A stretch of DNA of 34,427 bases from Actinomortierella ambigua. Taxonomy: Eukaryota > Mortierellomycota > Mortierellomycetes > Mortierellales > Mortierellaceae. Both the position numbers and the translations under genes were made by a program. The DNA is taken from the NCBI GenBank assembly GCA_016098155.1, contig JAAAJB010000375.1:1-34427 (forward strand), in the 5' to 3' direction. The notes beneath the pieces are model-generated. The model ran no database searches, was not told where the DNA came from, and saw only the letters and a program-made list of their open reading frames with translations. Of this stretch, positions 1-11,800 are shown piece by piece. How positions within the stretch are numbered: position 1 is the stretch's first letter; every line of letters starts with the position of its first letter.

Positions 1-114
1 GAACAGATCCGAAGGCTCCTGAGCCGAGAAGGTTTCCTAAAACCAACATGGATTGCAGAGGCGGCTAAGAGGACGGGGGGTGGGGCGAGGACAAGAATGA
101 GGGTTAGTCGATAG
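1..114 (+). CDS. 3' end of an unidentified gene (partial)
   Basis: Frame 1 is open from the first base to a TAG at 112-114 and gives 37 residues with natural-looking composition: an amphipathic Arg/Leu/Lys-rich stretch, then a Gly-Gly-Gly and a basic C-terminus (ending RMRVSR). The composition differs from the low-complexity translations of the other frames. I do not recognise a family. It may be the last exon of a gene starting left of the window. The alternative is a chance open stretch, since 114 bases is short. Confidence 0.3.
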   Translation, partial: EQIRRLLSREGFLKPTWIAEAAKRTGGGARTRMRVSR

Positions 115-546
115 TTTGTAGTCTGCAGCTGGGCAAGCAGCTTGTGTGATATGTTTGTACCATGATGAGAACGTCTGATAAGTTTGAAAAAGAAGAAGGC
201 TTGTATATGGAATGTAATGGATGAGACTGCGATGAGGTGTGATGATGGGAAAGGAATGGAGGCGCAATAGTTTTATGCCTGCTTTTTCTTCGACTCTTGT
301 CACTCCGAGGAGAGTTTGGAGCATGCGTGTTTGTTTGCTTTGGCTCTGCAGCGTTTGTACTAACAGCGACTCTCACGCGCCTCTACGAGAAGGGGCTCAC
401 GAATCCAGGCCATATGGGTCATGGTCACCCTTCAATAGAAGTCCAAGGGCTATACAAAGATAGCAAGCTCTGATACTCATCCGTACCTTGAGTGTCTTCC
501 ATTTGAAGATAGCGTTCGATTCGAGTCGACAGAGTGGGCGCATTTG
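115..546. other. Intergenic, no gene recognised
   Basis: No frame shows a recognisable domain, splice structure or codon pattern. Short open stretches on both strands have unrelated, low-complexity translations. This is probably the 3' flank of the partial gene at the left edge. Confidence 0.4.
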
Positions 547-1011
547 GCTAAAATAGTGACTGTTGATATTCTCAATTCTTCCGCTCACGCTTCCGCTCAC
601 GGCATCCCTCCTCCCGCTCACGCTTTCGCTCACGCCACCAATTTTCGTTAGGCGATACCTCGTCTGTGACTGCCAATGGAACTCGCTTCCGCTCACGCTT
701 CCCTCCTCCCGCTCACGCCTCCGCTCACGCTTAAATTTTGCTAAAATAGTGACTGTCGCACCTCACGCTGCCACATATTAAAGCGAGGCAGGGTTAAATT
801 CGTTCGCTCACGCCTCTGCTGATGCCTCTGCTAATATGGAAAATATGTCAAATATTTACATAGTCTCTACCTTCTGATTTAGGAGCATGTACAAAAGTTA
901 GAAGCGAGGTTACTTGAGCAGGTGCCAAAATTTTAATTATGCGCCCTCTACTCTTGACTTCACTCAACGCCCCGCTCACGCCCCCGCTCACGCCCCCGCT
1001 CACGCCCAGCC
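547..1011. repeat. GCTCACGC repeat cluster with transposon-end-like direct repeats
   Basis: The core GCTCACGC (or GCTCACGG) recurs about eleven times between about 592 and 1000, often as CCGCTCACGC with C/T-rich spacers, including three near-perfect consecutive copies around 970-1000. A 17-base sequence, GCTAAAATAGTGACTGT, occurs twice in the same orientation, at 547-563 and 740-756, each next to the repeats. Read on the minus strand it begins CAGTCACTATTTTAGC, which resembles a DNA-transposon terminal repeat with subterminal GCGTGAGCGG repeats. No transposase lies directly between the two copies. A non-autonomous element or nested fragments is the best guess. Confidence 0.55.
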
Positions 1012-1574
1012 AACATTCCTCACAAAGGAGCCATCAAGTCGTACGCAGACCCTTGGCTACTCACAGAATGTGAATGCAATGTTCATTTGCATCTCATTCT
1101 TCATGCACCTGGCATCCACAGGCCTTCTATCTACACTTCTTTTTTTCACCAAGGGATTGTCGGCCTCTTGGGACCTACTTGAACCTGTACTCTTGAAGCA
1201 ACTATCACTTATGAAGCCACTTGCTCCAGGTGTCGTAGACAATGTCTAGGTTCAACTTCGACAAGGCAAGTGGGCACAGCACGGTGGGCATCAAAGGACA
1301 CGGGAGGAAGGGAGTCTCGGTCCCCATTCGCTCTCAAGGTCTGCCCCAGCAAGGCAAAGCGAACATCCCTGAACCAAAGTTGGGAAGGCATGTCACAGGG
1401 AGAACAAAGGGCAGGACTCCAAGACCAAGAATGTTGGATGGAGATTCCCGAAGGGCCGGCCCCTTGCCCTCCCCCCCCCTCCAGAACTACTTGCGAGCGA
1501 TGGACGAAGACCCTGTATGCAAGCGGCACACCATCACCAAAATTATCTAGCCGCACAAGGCCTCACTGGCGAGA

Positions 1575-1745
1575 CACATGCCTGATCCGCCGAAGATTGA
1601 GCGAGAGGCACATCGGCTGCCACGAGGAAGTTTGCCAGGGAGCTGCCTTCGTTGGTCGGTGGAGCAGTGGAGGAAGGTTATGTTCTCGGATGGGTGTAGC
1701 GTCCACAGTGTCAAGCCATTCGGCACACAATGGTACTACTTCACG
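1575..1745 (+). pseudogene. Tc1/mariner transposase relic
   Basis: Three reading frames together show the segment before and around the first catalytic Asp of Tc1-like transposases. One frame has IRRRLSERHI (about 1585-1615), a second has RKFARELPSL (about 1623-1655), and a third has RWSVEQWRKVMFSD (about 1651-1692), followed by a few residues ending in FGTQWYYF. The last block matches the family signature W-(S/T)-V-E-x-W-(K/R)-x-V-x-(F/W)-S-D-(E). The residue after the Asp is Gly instead of the usual Glu. At least two frameshifts and the loss of everything downstream make it non-functional. Its relation to the GCTCACGC repeats upstream is suggestive but unproven. Confidence 0.6.
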
Positions 1746-1789
1746 AGCGAATATCAGTACCCTCTCTTCTCTACATATCTTCTCTTCTC

Positions 1790-2700
1790 TATATTGAGAA
1801 AGCATCTCTACATTCGAGCTGCATCAGGTGGCAACGCAGAGGCGCAACATCGACTTGGTGTGATGTATGCCGATGGTCTTGGGGTTACGGAGGATGTCAC
1901 CAAGGCCATTCAATAGCATCGAATAGCGGCCAAGCAAGGACATGCTGATGCCCAGTACACGGTTGGATTGTGGTACTCCCTTGGGCGGGGGGGGGGTATC
2001 TCCTAGTGACGATGAGACAATTAGTTGGCTCTCTAAGGCCACGAGGCAAGGCCACGCATTTTGCACAATACGACCTTGGAGTTAAGTACATAACACAGAC
2101 GGAGTGTTGAGCAGCACGACGCTGAGGAACTGAGGGCGTCAAGTAGTTCACCAAAGTGGTCGAACATGGGGTTGAAAAAGCACAAGACCATCTTGCACTG
2201 AAAAACGAGCAAGGACGAAGGGATAAACAGAGCATTGTCGAGGCAATCAAGTGGTACACCAAGGCAGCAGAGCAAGGTGATGCAGAGATGCAGACATAGG
2301 CCAAGGGGTGAAAGGGAACATTTCTGTGATAAAGTCGAAGCGCCTCGCAGCAGAATCGGTGCGTGCAGTTCAACCTTGCGTCGATGTAGGATGCTGAGGG
2401 AACCTGACTCTGCGATTGTTCCGCGAGGTAGCTAAGTAGGGGGAAACCATTGCGTACTTTCACATCTAACGACTGACCAACCCGACTATCAAGCAAGCAT
2501 GAACGCCTCAGATGCTGTCTCCTGTACTGCGAGGGTGCCAACCGAGGATATGCTGCGGCCCAACACAACCTTGCTCGGACACGTGCAACGGCTCGAGGCA
2601 TCACCAGGAACATGAAGGAGGCGATGGAGAGGTGCGGCATGGCTGCTGCTCAGGGACACACAGACTCGGCCGAACGACAGAAGTTTCTTCAACAACACCC
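1790..2700 (+). pseudogene. Decayed Sel1-repeat protein gene
   Basis: Several Sel1 (SLR) repeats can be read but not in one frame. Near 1815-1915 there is GNAEAQHRLGVMYADGLGV followed by TEDVTKAIQ and a TAG. Near 1920-1985 there is KQGHADAQYTVG. Near 2222-2295 there is EAIKWYTKAAEQGDAEMQ and a stop. Near 2530-2690 there is GYAAAQHNLA and a closing repeat with EAMERCGMAAAQGH. Stops, a run of nine or ten G around 1987, and frame changes separate them. Sel1 repeats are alpha-helical hairpins that act as protein-interaction scaffolds. The intact Sel1 gene at the right end of the window has a similar repeat style. The 5' end abuts the Tc1 relic, so insertion may have killed it. Confidence 0.75.
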
Positions 2701-2929
2701 TCGAATAGCAACGTCGCCCGTCAATCTTTGCCACCTTGCGGACACCCAAATAACTTTTTTTCTGTTTCCAAGTGTCAGCTTCTGCTCTCTTATAGCGATT
2801 GATGCCGATACGCTTGACCCACAACTGGTACAACACTCGGCACTTACTCGTACCCAAAAAAAAAACACCTGGGATAGTACACCACAAGCACTACGTTCCT
2901 TGCACCCAGTTGGCCTGGTGGGGAGACAG

Positions 2930-2935
2930 TTTATT
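2930..2935 (-). terminator. Candidate polyadenylation signal of CSE1
   Basis: AATAAA on the minus strand about 87 bases downstream of the CSE1 stop codon. It is the only canonical hexamer seen close to the stop. Position and orientation fit, but there is no transcript evidence. Confidence 0.35.
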
Positions 2936-3021
2936 ATCAGACTACGCGATGAATTCATGAGAAATGAAAAACCCACTTAGCGAGTTGCTCCTCGGGAATA
3001 GGCTAAATCAAAAACGGCATC

Positions 3022-6000
3022 TCAGAGAGCAACACCTCCTGCTGCCAGGTACTTCTTCAGATGTTCCTGAATCTCTGGCTGAAGCTGTCGGAGACCATGC
3101 TGGAGCTATAAATATATTTTAACGAAGCGCCATGATATGAGTATGCCGAACAACTGAAACAAAACAGCAAAACAAACACACAAAATGAACAGCTGAAATG
3201 CATTGATACTTACGCGATCCGGGTTCTGCTGGTGGAACTGAACCAAACCGCTCACAAGCGCCTGGCGAGGATCCGAAATGGCCGGGGCCGGATCCGCCTT
3301 GACCGTCACGGCTGTAGCCAGTTTCGAGAACGCAGCCTGGTATCCCGCCTCCTCAATGTCGATCGCATACAGATCCATATCCTCCGCCGCCGCATCCCGC
3401 TCCGCGCCTTGAATATCTTGTGGCTGCTCGAAAAACTTGATCAGTCCCGTCATGATCGATGGCCTAAGTATTAAGAGTAGAGAAGCATACCCGCGTACCG
3501 TCCAAACGATCGAGTCAACATTTGTTTTCTCCTCCCCCCCTTCCCCCGCTTACAGCCATGCCAACAATAGAAGATTTTTTTTTTTTTGCATACCAGACAG
3601 CGTCAAAATTATTGCCCTGGAGAATGGTCTTGCAGTCAGTCAGCAGGCGAACAAACGACACCGCGACGGCCTTGCGCTCCATGCGACCGGCCACCTTTTG
3701 GGCCTCGGCCACAAACAACGTCTTGAGCAACTGCACAAACAGTCCCTCTTGGACAGACTCAAAAATCGTCCAGTAACCATCAGGACCCGTGCCCTCTCGG
3801 TCCAATGCCATGTAGAAGAATGAAAAGTTGACAAATCCACGCTTGAACCGGTCCGTCTTGTGATTCTGGAATCGCGTCAGCAGGAGAACCATCACATTCA
3901 CCATGTACTTGCCCAGATAAGACCTAAATTTTGTAACCGTCAGATTGAGTCAAACTACAACAGTCTTGAGAACAACAGAGCGAAAACGAACAGCATCGAA
4001 AATGACCAGAAAAAAAAAACTTACATAGGCACGTGATGAACCATGGAGGTCAGGAGCTCAAAGCCATACTGGTCGTTAATTTTGGACGCGACGAGCTTCT
4101 GGAAGATACCAAGGATCGGCTCCAGCTGGCCATTCGAGATAATCCAGTTTGTGCCCTTTAGCAGATACGCCTGAAGCAGCTTGGACAGAGCTGGGATGTT
4201 GCCCTGGTTCTGCCACACCGTGGGAGTGACGAGGATTGGCAGCAGCGTCTGGTAGGTTGGGGGCAGCTCGGCCTGGCTCCTGTAAGACAACAGCTGCGAC
4301 AGAAGCTGGTAGACGTACTGTGTGAACTCGGCCACTTCCTGTTGAAGAATCAGCTGGAATGGATGCAGTAACAGATTCTCAAACTCCTCCGACGCACTTG
4401 GGTTCGTTGCACAGATAAAGCGAATCAATGCTCCCACGCTCTCAAAGACATAGTGGTTGAACTTGGGGTTGCTCGGGTTTGCGCTCACGGCCTGGATGAT
4501 TGCCGTCAGACGACCCAGCACTAAAGTCACATACGGCAACATCTTCTCGCGCACCGTCAGGATAACACGCATCACGCCTATAGGTTTTTTTTATACAACA
4601 AAAAAAAAAAAAGGAAGGGCGCACATGGAGCAAATACAGAGACAAAAAAAAATGGTTAGTGGATAAATGGAGACGATTAGAGCGCAAGCTTTGACGCAGT
4701 TTTAGATTTTGATCTTCCACGAAAAACTTACAGCGCATCAGGTAGTCATTCTCTGCCAGTTTCTCTGGTGAGGTGCGTCCAAGCTCGATCAGGCGGAAAA
4801 GGTTCGACATGAGTGACTCTGTCAAGGGTGCAACATCATCTGCCGTGAACCTAAATGAAGCAATAAACCAGAAAGAACATTGATTAAAACGAACATTCCC
4901 AAGTCCTAGATGTGCCTATACAATAGTCCTCAATCATCGAAAAAGGCTTACAACATGGGTCCAGTCGTGCCAGCGACGCGCATAAACAGGATACGTTCGA
5001 TCGTAATGGCGGCGTAGGTGTACACAGCATAGTTGTCACTCTCGAGATGCTTCACTAGCAAGGGGAGCGCGGCCAGCAACTGTTCCTTGCTAAACTGGCC
5101 ACGGAACGTGTACAGATACTTGATAGCGTCCACCTTGAGGATAGGGTGAATGGCTCCAGTGACAGCCGCATTCAAATCCTCGACGACGTTCTTCTGGAAA
5201 AAGTCCATAATGTCCACCATCGAGTTTGTCTCACGCGCACCCAGCTGTGATCCAACGCTCTTGGCAGCAATGGACGTCAGCAGGTACAGGGCAGCGTCCT
5301 TGTCTTTCCAGTGCTGTGTACGGTTGGAGGCATAGCGCTGCAGGTACTGTCCAATATAGTTGGTGATGATCGCCGTGATCTCTGTTGGGAACTGCTCTGT
5401 CAGACCTCGGACAAGTTCGGTCGCTGCTCTTCGGCGGGTCTCGCTGTCCGATCCCTCCAGATCCCGGCGAATATACTCGATCGGCTCATCCTCAAACATT
5501 TCCTCATCGGCCTCTACAAGGAGCAGAAGCGGGAATAAATGGGGGCATAAAGGAGTGAAGGTTAGGAATCAGTGGTGCACAAACGGAGTATCCATCCATG
5601 TTGTTGTCCCAATCGCTATTTCCAATGCGCCCGTACCTCTCAGAGTCATGTTGGGCAGAATAATCTTTTCACAGATTTGTTGAAGTAGGCCATCCTGGAT
5701 AAACATTTGCTTGTGGCGTCCAATCTTGACAATCGAGGTCAATAACGACATGGCTTTGCTGACGAGCTATATAGCATGAAAAAGGAATGTGCCTAGCGTT
5801 AAGTATCGGTGGAAATATACACTTTCTCACTTAGAGTTGAAAAAAAGAGAAGTCCTTGTCCTGCTATATCCTTACAATGTCATTTCTACTCTCGAGTCCC
5901 AAGGTCGTCAGCAGAGACCAAGTGGTCTGGATGAACTCTGGAAAGTTGGTAAAGTCCTCTTCATAGCGCTTGCTGTACAGCTCAACGACCTCACAGATGG

Positions 6001-7535
6001 AGGACTTGACCTGCAGGATGGGTCCTGGAGAATCCTCGTCCTGATCATTGGAATGAAGAGTAATGAAAAAAGAAAGAGATAAACAACGTTGAGTACAGAG
6101 TCAACATCATTCCATGAGTAGCTACGAACAACCTCAAATAAAGCTTCTTTGTGGAGATGGAGGGAGGGGCTTACATCGCCATGAAGTGCTGCGTTGTTGT
6201 ATTTGAAATACTTGAGGAAGATGCCCAGGAACAACGGCAGATTGCTGACGAAGAAGTCGGGAATATCATGGCAGTTGAGGTCGTAGTAAATTTCTGTGAG
6301 GAGGTGCAAGGTCTCAAAGAGAACCTTGAGCTGAGGAATGTTGTTGGCGTTGGCGTCAATCATCTGATCCGTTGCCTATAAGATGGGAAAGAGGGTAAAG
6401 TCGTTTATCAGTGATTGATCGAAATTCGCATGGATTTTTTTTCACGCGTCATTGTAATGTGCAAGCTTACAATGAACACGGCGCGGTAGGGTTCAGAGAA
6501 ACTCTCCAGTGCCATCTTGATCTCGATGTACAGGTTGTCGGTAGGGACGAGTGGACGCCACCTATGGGTTTTCGAGAGTGGGTTGGTTCCGGTCGCCAAC
6601 TAGGAATTTAGTTATGCGAAGAGAGGTGTCTAGCAAATGCTTGTCCCGTTGAGAAAAAAAAAAGGTTTTCATTGCAGGCCCTACCTCTGGAAGATGGAGT
6701 GAGCTGTCTGCAACAATCCATTGTTGGTGACAAAGTTCTGGGGGTTCAATTTACTGACGAGTTCCTAAATTGTCATGTCAGAGAGTAGAAAAGAATACCA
6801 AAAGAGTGAGCCGGTCGATCGTTTCGGAGAGTGATGGTTGTATTTGGCATATCCAATTGGCTGACAAGGTCTACAACGAGACATACGGGGATCAGTCCCT
6901 GCCACTTTTGTGGAAAGTCGCTGTCGGCGATTTGGGTGATGGCGTCCGAGAGCTGAAGCTGGATCCTGTGCTCTGAAATGGTCATAAGGTCCACGATCTT
7001 GGCCTTGATGGCCTCCCGGTCAGCCACCGAGATGCAGCCTTCTCCTGCATCTTCATCCGTCTGCTCGAGACATTAAATAAAAGGGAGGAGATAGAAGAGA
7101 GAGAGATATATTGTTAGGGTAATAAATCAGAAAAGTAAAAATAAAGTGCTTTGCCATCCTTGTCAGGCACCACCACCATGAATGTCGGCAACACTCACCA
7201 GCCAGTTTCGTCGAACAAAGTTCTTGAAGAGTACAGCGGCAGCAAAACGGATGTTGAGGTCATAAGACTTTAAGGCAATAAACTGCAGCACCAGCTGGCC
7301 ATAGTTTTGGTTCTGCTCCAGCTCGTTGAGAAACGCTTCGGCTAAGGAATATGGCAATGTGATTGCATTAGCATGCTGATCAGGTGTGACGCGTAGCATG
7401 AATTAGAATTGAGGTTGGTGATGGTGATAGTGGGTTTTTACCTTGCTGGCGCTTGGCTGGGTCGAGGGTTTGTTGGAGGTAAGCGGCAAGGGCCTGCAGC
7501 GTGCCCTCGTTGATCTCCAGGGTTCCGGTGGGCAT
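3022..7535 (-). CDS. CSE1: Exportin-2 / CSE1 (importin-alpha re-exporter)
   Basis: CSE1/CAS is a karyopherin-beta that returns importin-alpha from nucleus to cytoplasm together with Ran-GTP. I assembled 14 exons on the minus strand with GT-AG borders and consistent phase: 7535-7442, 7341-7199, 7060-6887, 6764-6685, 6561-6471, 6375-6175, 6040-5876, 5766-5637, 5513-4952, 4850-4732, 4577-4025, 3923-3594, 3463-3214, 3105-3022. Together they give 2976 nt, or 991 residues, close to the 960-970 typical of the family. The importin-beta N-terminal region is seen near residues 30-100 (AEAFLNELEQ, NIRFAAAVLFKNFVRRNW). CSE1-typical blocks follow (FPQKWQGLIP, TAHSIFQRWR, PDFFVSNLPLFLG, FEDEPIEYIRRDLEGSD, RRAATELVRGL, FVNFSFFYMA). 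The start ATG at 7533-7535 opens MPTGTLEINEGTLQALAAYL. The gene is intact and divergent from LARP1. Confidence 0.95.
6803..6871 (-). repeat. Exon-like copy inside CSE1 intron 3
   Basis: Intron 3 (6886-6765) stays open in the exon frame. From 6871 it encodes DLVSQLDMPN, ending with AHS at codons 21-23. The next real exon begins ELVSKLNPQN and also has AHS at codons 21-23. The first six codons of the two copies differ largely at third positions. The copy has no usable acceptor: it would leave an upstream intron of only 16 bases. No phase-compatible donor is visible either. It looks like a decayed tandem duplication of the exon start. Chance resemblance remains possible. Confidence 0.4.
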
Positions 7536-8845
7536 GAGGGTAATGGAGAGTAATGAGGGGGGGGGGTGTGGGTTTGAAGAGTACTGACGCGACAGCAGGC
7601 AACGCGAAACACAAGAGCGAGAGGGGGGGAAGGGGGCACGCGTGGGAAAAGGGGGAGAAGGAGAAGAAGAAGAAGAAGAAGAAGAAGAAGAGAGAGAGAG
7701 GATATGTGAGAAATAGATATAGAGTGTGTGTGATAGAACAAGGTGTGATAAAGAGTGATGCAGTTGAGGGGAGTGAGTAGAAGATAGGATGAAAAGAAAA
7801 AAAAAAAAGGAGTGGCGTTTGAACGAGCAGCTTTGAAGATGGTGGCGTGGAAGGGGGCAGACAGGGCAGGGGCACTGTCCCAGTTCCAGTTCCAGTTACT
7901 TGCTGGTGAGAGACTCACTTGAGTCGCCACTTTCTCCGTGAAAAGTGCGTCATGGAACGGCGGGGAAGCACGCGCTGCGGCATGTGAGACACGATGGAGA
8001 CGTGAGAGAGAGAGAGAGAGAGGGCGAAGAAGAAAAAAGTCTCTGGTTGGGCCGTATATTGGGAGTGGGGCGAGAGGGAAGGCAAGCCCGATTGAGAGAG
8101 GGAGTGACTCTACCTCACACACATACACTCACCAAACACACGCCCCGAGAAAAGAAAGAGAGTGAGTGAGAGAGAACGACTTTCCATCATCTTCCATTCA
8201 ACGACTCTCTTTTCTTCCTTCTCTCTCTCTCTCTACCCAACTTTTCCCCTCCACGACTACCATTGTGAGCAGCAGAGCCATTGTCCATCCTCTTTCAACA
8301 ACAAACAGGAGACATATTCGCACTCTCAACTGAACCCCAAGAACAACAACAACAACTCTCCTTCTTACCCGTAAAGTTATTTTGCTTGCAGCTGCTGCAG
8401 CCTGATCAGGCTGACTGACAATCCTACTTGACAGAGATCCTCGATCACCCTCTTGTCCATTCTCTTCAAGAGACACTCATCTCGTATCCCACTCTTTCTT
8501 TCTCACCCTCTTCTCTCTCTCTCTCTTTCTCTTCTCTCTGTTTGTCTCTCTTTCTCTCATTCTCTTTCTCATTCTCTTTCTCCCCTCCGACTACCACCGC
8601 CCTATTGACAATACAGAGGAGACAGTAAACCCTTCGCATCGACCCCCCCCCCACTTCAACCCACGCCAAGTAACGTCATATAGCGTCGTCTGACGACTAC
8701 AGAAACCAGCCAGCCAGCCAGCCAAGGACTACACGACTTTCCTACCCCAGCAGCTCGCCTAGCTCGGACCAGTTTCCCTTTTCTTCCTTTTCTTCTCTTG
8801 GTCGCCAGCAACTACTTTTACAAGAGTATCATATCCTTTATAGCC
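7536..8845. promoter_or_regulatory. Divergent CSE1/LARP1 intergenic region
   Basis: About 1.3 kb separates the two divergent start codons, so this region must hold both promoters and both 5' leaders. It contains a G run (7557-7566), a GAA/GA tract, GA runs near 8007-8021, and long C/T tracts at 8207-8235 and about 8503-8584 on the LARP1 sense strand. CAGC repeats lie near 8706-8723. I find no TATA box at a convincing distance and no conserved coding segment. The open stretches here are low-complexity products of the microsatellites. Confidence 0.6.
7661..7700. repeat. GAA/GA microsatellite
   Basis: About ten GAA/AAG trinucleotides followed by GA dinucleotides. On the minus strand this is a CTT/CT tract about 125 bases upstream of the CSE1 start, so it may lie in the CSE1 5' leader or promoter. 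Confidence 0.9.
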
Positions 8846-11800
8846 ATGACGACAGCAACGACGCCCGAGCATCACGAGGCTACAGTCGACAAGACCCAGA
8901 AGGAGGAGACCCACACCAAGCCCGAGGCAAAGGCAACAGAGCCATCCACAGCTGAAAAGACGCACTCCGAGGGCACCGAGTCCAAGGACGAAGCTGCTCC
9001 TGTGGCCAAGGCACCTGCTACTCCCGCCGTCAATGTGTGGAAGGTTCGCAAGGAGGCCATGAAGCCCGCCACCACCACAGGTACGTTTCTTGGTGTATCT
9101 TTTATTTTTGTTGTCATCATGCACTTTTTTTTATTTTACCACGGGTTGGGCAGTTTTTATTTTGTTGTCCGTCTATGACGTTGGGCATTTTCTTTGGCTC
9201 AGTTTTATTTCTGCATGTTTGGAAGGGTGCGGGGGTTCCGTATCACTTCTTGCCTTTTGGTTACCCTACCGTTTCTCGCCATGGCAGGACCCGAGGAAAA
9301 CCTGGAAGAGGGAGAGGAATGGTGGACACAGAAGTCGACTTGGCATCCGCTGCATATCTCTGGATGGTGTGACGAAGGGAGAAGAGAAAGATACCAAAAA
9401 AAAAAAAAAAAAAAAAGTGTCGACAATGTGGTACACCCCGGGGAATGTGTTCTTCCTTGTTTAAAGATCTCACCTATGGGAAAAAAAAGAGGGAGGGTTG
9501 TTAAGAGGAAAAAAGTCTTAACGCGAGTGCCAACACCCCCCAGTGTCAGTTGGCGAGAGGGCATTCTCGGAATATGGCCAGTGATTCGGGGGGTGGTGGT
9601 GGGAGGAGGGTAGATGCACCATGAAACACAGCCAACAATTCGCTTCCTCTGGTGCATCCATTGCGTTTGTCTGTGCTGAATCGTTCTCACTCTGTGCGTT
9701 ACTATCTATCTCTCTCTTCGACTGAAGCAAAAAGAGGAATGACCTTGTTTCTTTGGGCTGTCTTGTTACTTTTTTGCTCTTCATTCCCCACGTTCAGTTG
9801 ACTATCATGATCGGTGACTAACGCCCTCCATCTTGTATCTACTACTATCATCAGACGCCAGCAAGGAGCCCAAGGACAAGGACGACGGCAAGAAGAAAAA
9901 GGGCAAGAAGGGCAGTTCCCTGCCAGCGTTGGATGACACCAACGTCTGGCCCGATCCCAGTGCCTCCACCGAGAAGGAGAAGCCCGAGACCCTGGCTACT
10001 GCGGCTGCTCCCTCTGGTGGCAAGAAGGGCAAGTGGGCCCCTGTCGCTGCCAACATCACCCACACCAACCCTCCTGCCGCCAAGGGTCATCACGACTCGG
10101 CTCCCCGCCGCCGCAAGAACTCGGCTGCGGACAACAAGCATCATGCCAACGGCAAGGACGAACCTGCTGCTGCTGCTGCTGCTACTGCTACTGCCACTGC
10201 TACAGCCGCCCCCGCCTCTTCTGCTGCTTCTGGCGAGCACGCCAAGAAGGACTCGACCCATACACATGCACGCCGTGCCTCCGTGCCCTCCATGTTTAAC
10301 GATGCCCCACCACAGAACGGATCGACTCCGCGCAGCGGTCACCAGCGCAACCAAAGCGGCCGTGGCCGTGGAGGCAAGTCCTCCTCCGGCCGTCCCCACC
10401 ATCGTTCTTCGATTGGCAATGCTGCCTTTGTCTACCAGGCTGGTTCTCAGAACCAAGAGGCCTTGAAGTCGTTTATCCTCCAGCAGATGTATGGTGAAAC
10501 AAAATTCAATTCAACGGTTGTTGTGATCCCATCTGCGAGATCCCTCGTTTGCATTGTGACTATGACAACGCTAGGAAAACGAACAAATATTAACCTTGCT
10601 TGTTCTTCATTTCTTCTTATAGGGAGTACTATTTCTCGATCGAGAACTTGTGCAAGGATGTCTTCCTCCGCACACAGATGGATGAGCAAGGCTACGTTCC
10701 TCTGTCGCTGGTCGCCAACTTTAACCGTGTCAAGTACCTCACTGCCGATCTGAACATGATCAAGGATACGCTCAAGGGCAGCAAGGAGATCGAGGTTGCG
10801 GGCGACAAGATTCGCAAGCGCAATGACTGGGGTCGATGGCTGTTTCCCAAGGACGGTTCTCACCCTGCCCCTGGCACCTCCCCCACACACTCGTCCTTTG
10901 TCGCTTCTCACCGCTCGTCCATCTCCATGACCACCCCTGCCGGTGCCCCAATTTCATCAAATGGATCTCTGAGCACCTCGAACCCCAGGGACGCCGATTG
11001 GCACGAGGTGCACCACGCCGCCGCCAAGACCAAGAAGCGCGGATCGATTGCTCCTCCTACCCATGTGGAGCCAGAGGCCGATGTTGGTGACGAGGACGAT
11101 CTTTTCCAATTCGACGACGACAACCTGATGGGAGCCCGCTCTGGTACCGTCCAGAAGTACTACATCAGTGATGACGACGACGACGATGACGAGTTTGATG
11201 ACGAAACGGTGGCCAAGATCCTTATTGTCACCCAGCGCAAGCGCGATCGCTCTCACGGCTCGTACCAGCGTCACGCCATGAACGACGAGATTAGCGATAT
11301 GATCAACGAAGGCTTGTACATGTACGAACGTGACCTGCAGAAGAAGCGCAGCAACAACAACCGCCGTGGCAGTGTTGTGCAGTCCAACAAGAAGGTCGAG
11401 ACCATCTCGGAGGAGCAGTTTGCTAGCCTGACGGGTTCTCAGCCTCGTCCCAGCCCTCTTCAGAACATTAGCAAGATTCAGCACGCGCAGCAGCTTCAAC
11501 AACAGCAGGCCCAGCAGCACCAGGCCCAGCAGCAGGCTCAGCAGACCAACGGACAGCAGCGCGGCAAGAAGAACAACGCTCCTCGTTTCTACCCTCTCAA
11601 GGGCGCTCAGGGAAGCAAGGGAGGCAAGCCCGACTCCCGTCAGTACTATGCTCAGGCACCTGTCGGATGGGTTCTCGGCGATCAGCCTTTCCTTCAGTCG
11701 GATCTTGCTCCTTCTTCGATCGGCAACTCGCCTGCAACGGGCATCTCGATGGGCTCGCACGCCGATGCATCGATGCTGTCGACGTCGCTGGAGATGGCGC

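Noticed and set aside
588..1011. CRISPR-like array
   Set aside because: Repeats are only 8-10 bases with irregular C/T-rich spacers, in a eukaryotic context.
1897..2640. 247-codon minus-strand open frame over the Sel1 pseudogene
   Set aside because: The plus strand carries recognisable Sel1 repeats in several frames; the minus translation is a Cys/Ser/Leu-rich shadow.
7403..8128. 241-codon minus-strand frame running into the CSE1 first exon
   Set aside because: Its upstream part is translated microsatellite (poly-Leu, Phe); the CSE1 start at 7535 is in another frame and continues into conserved sequence.
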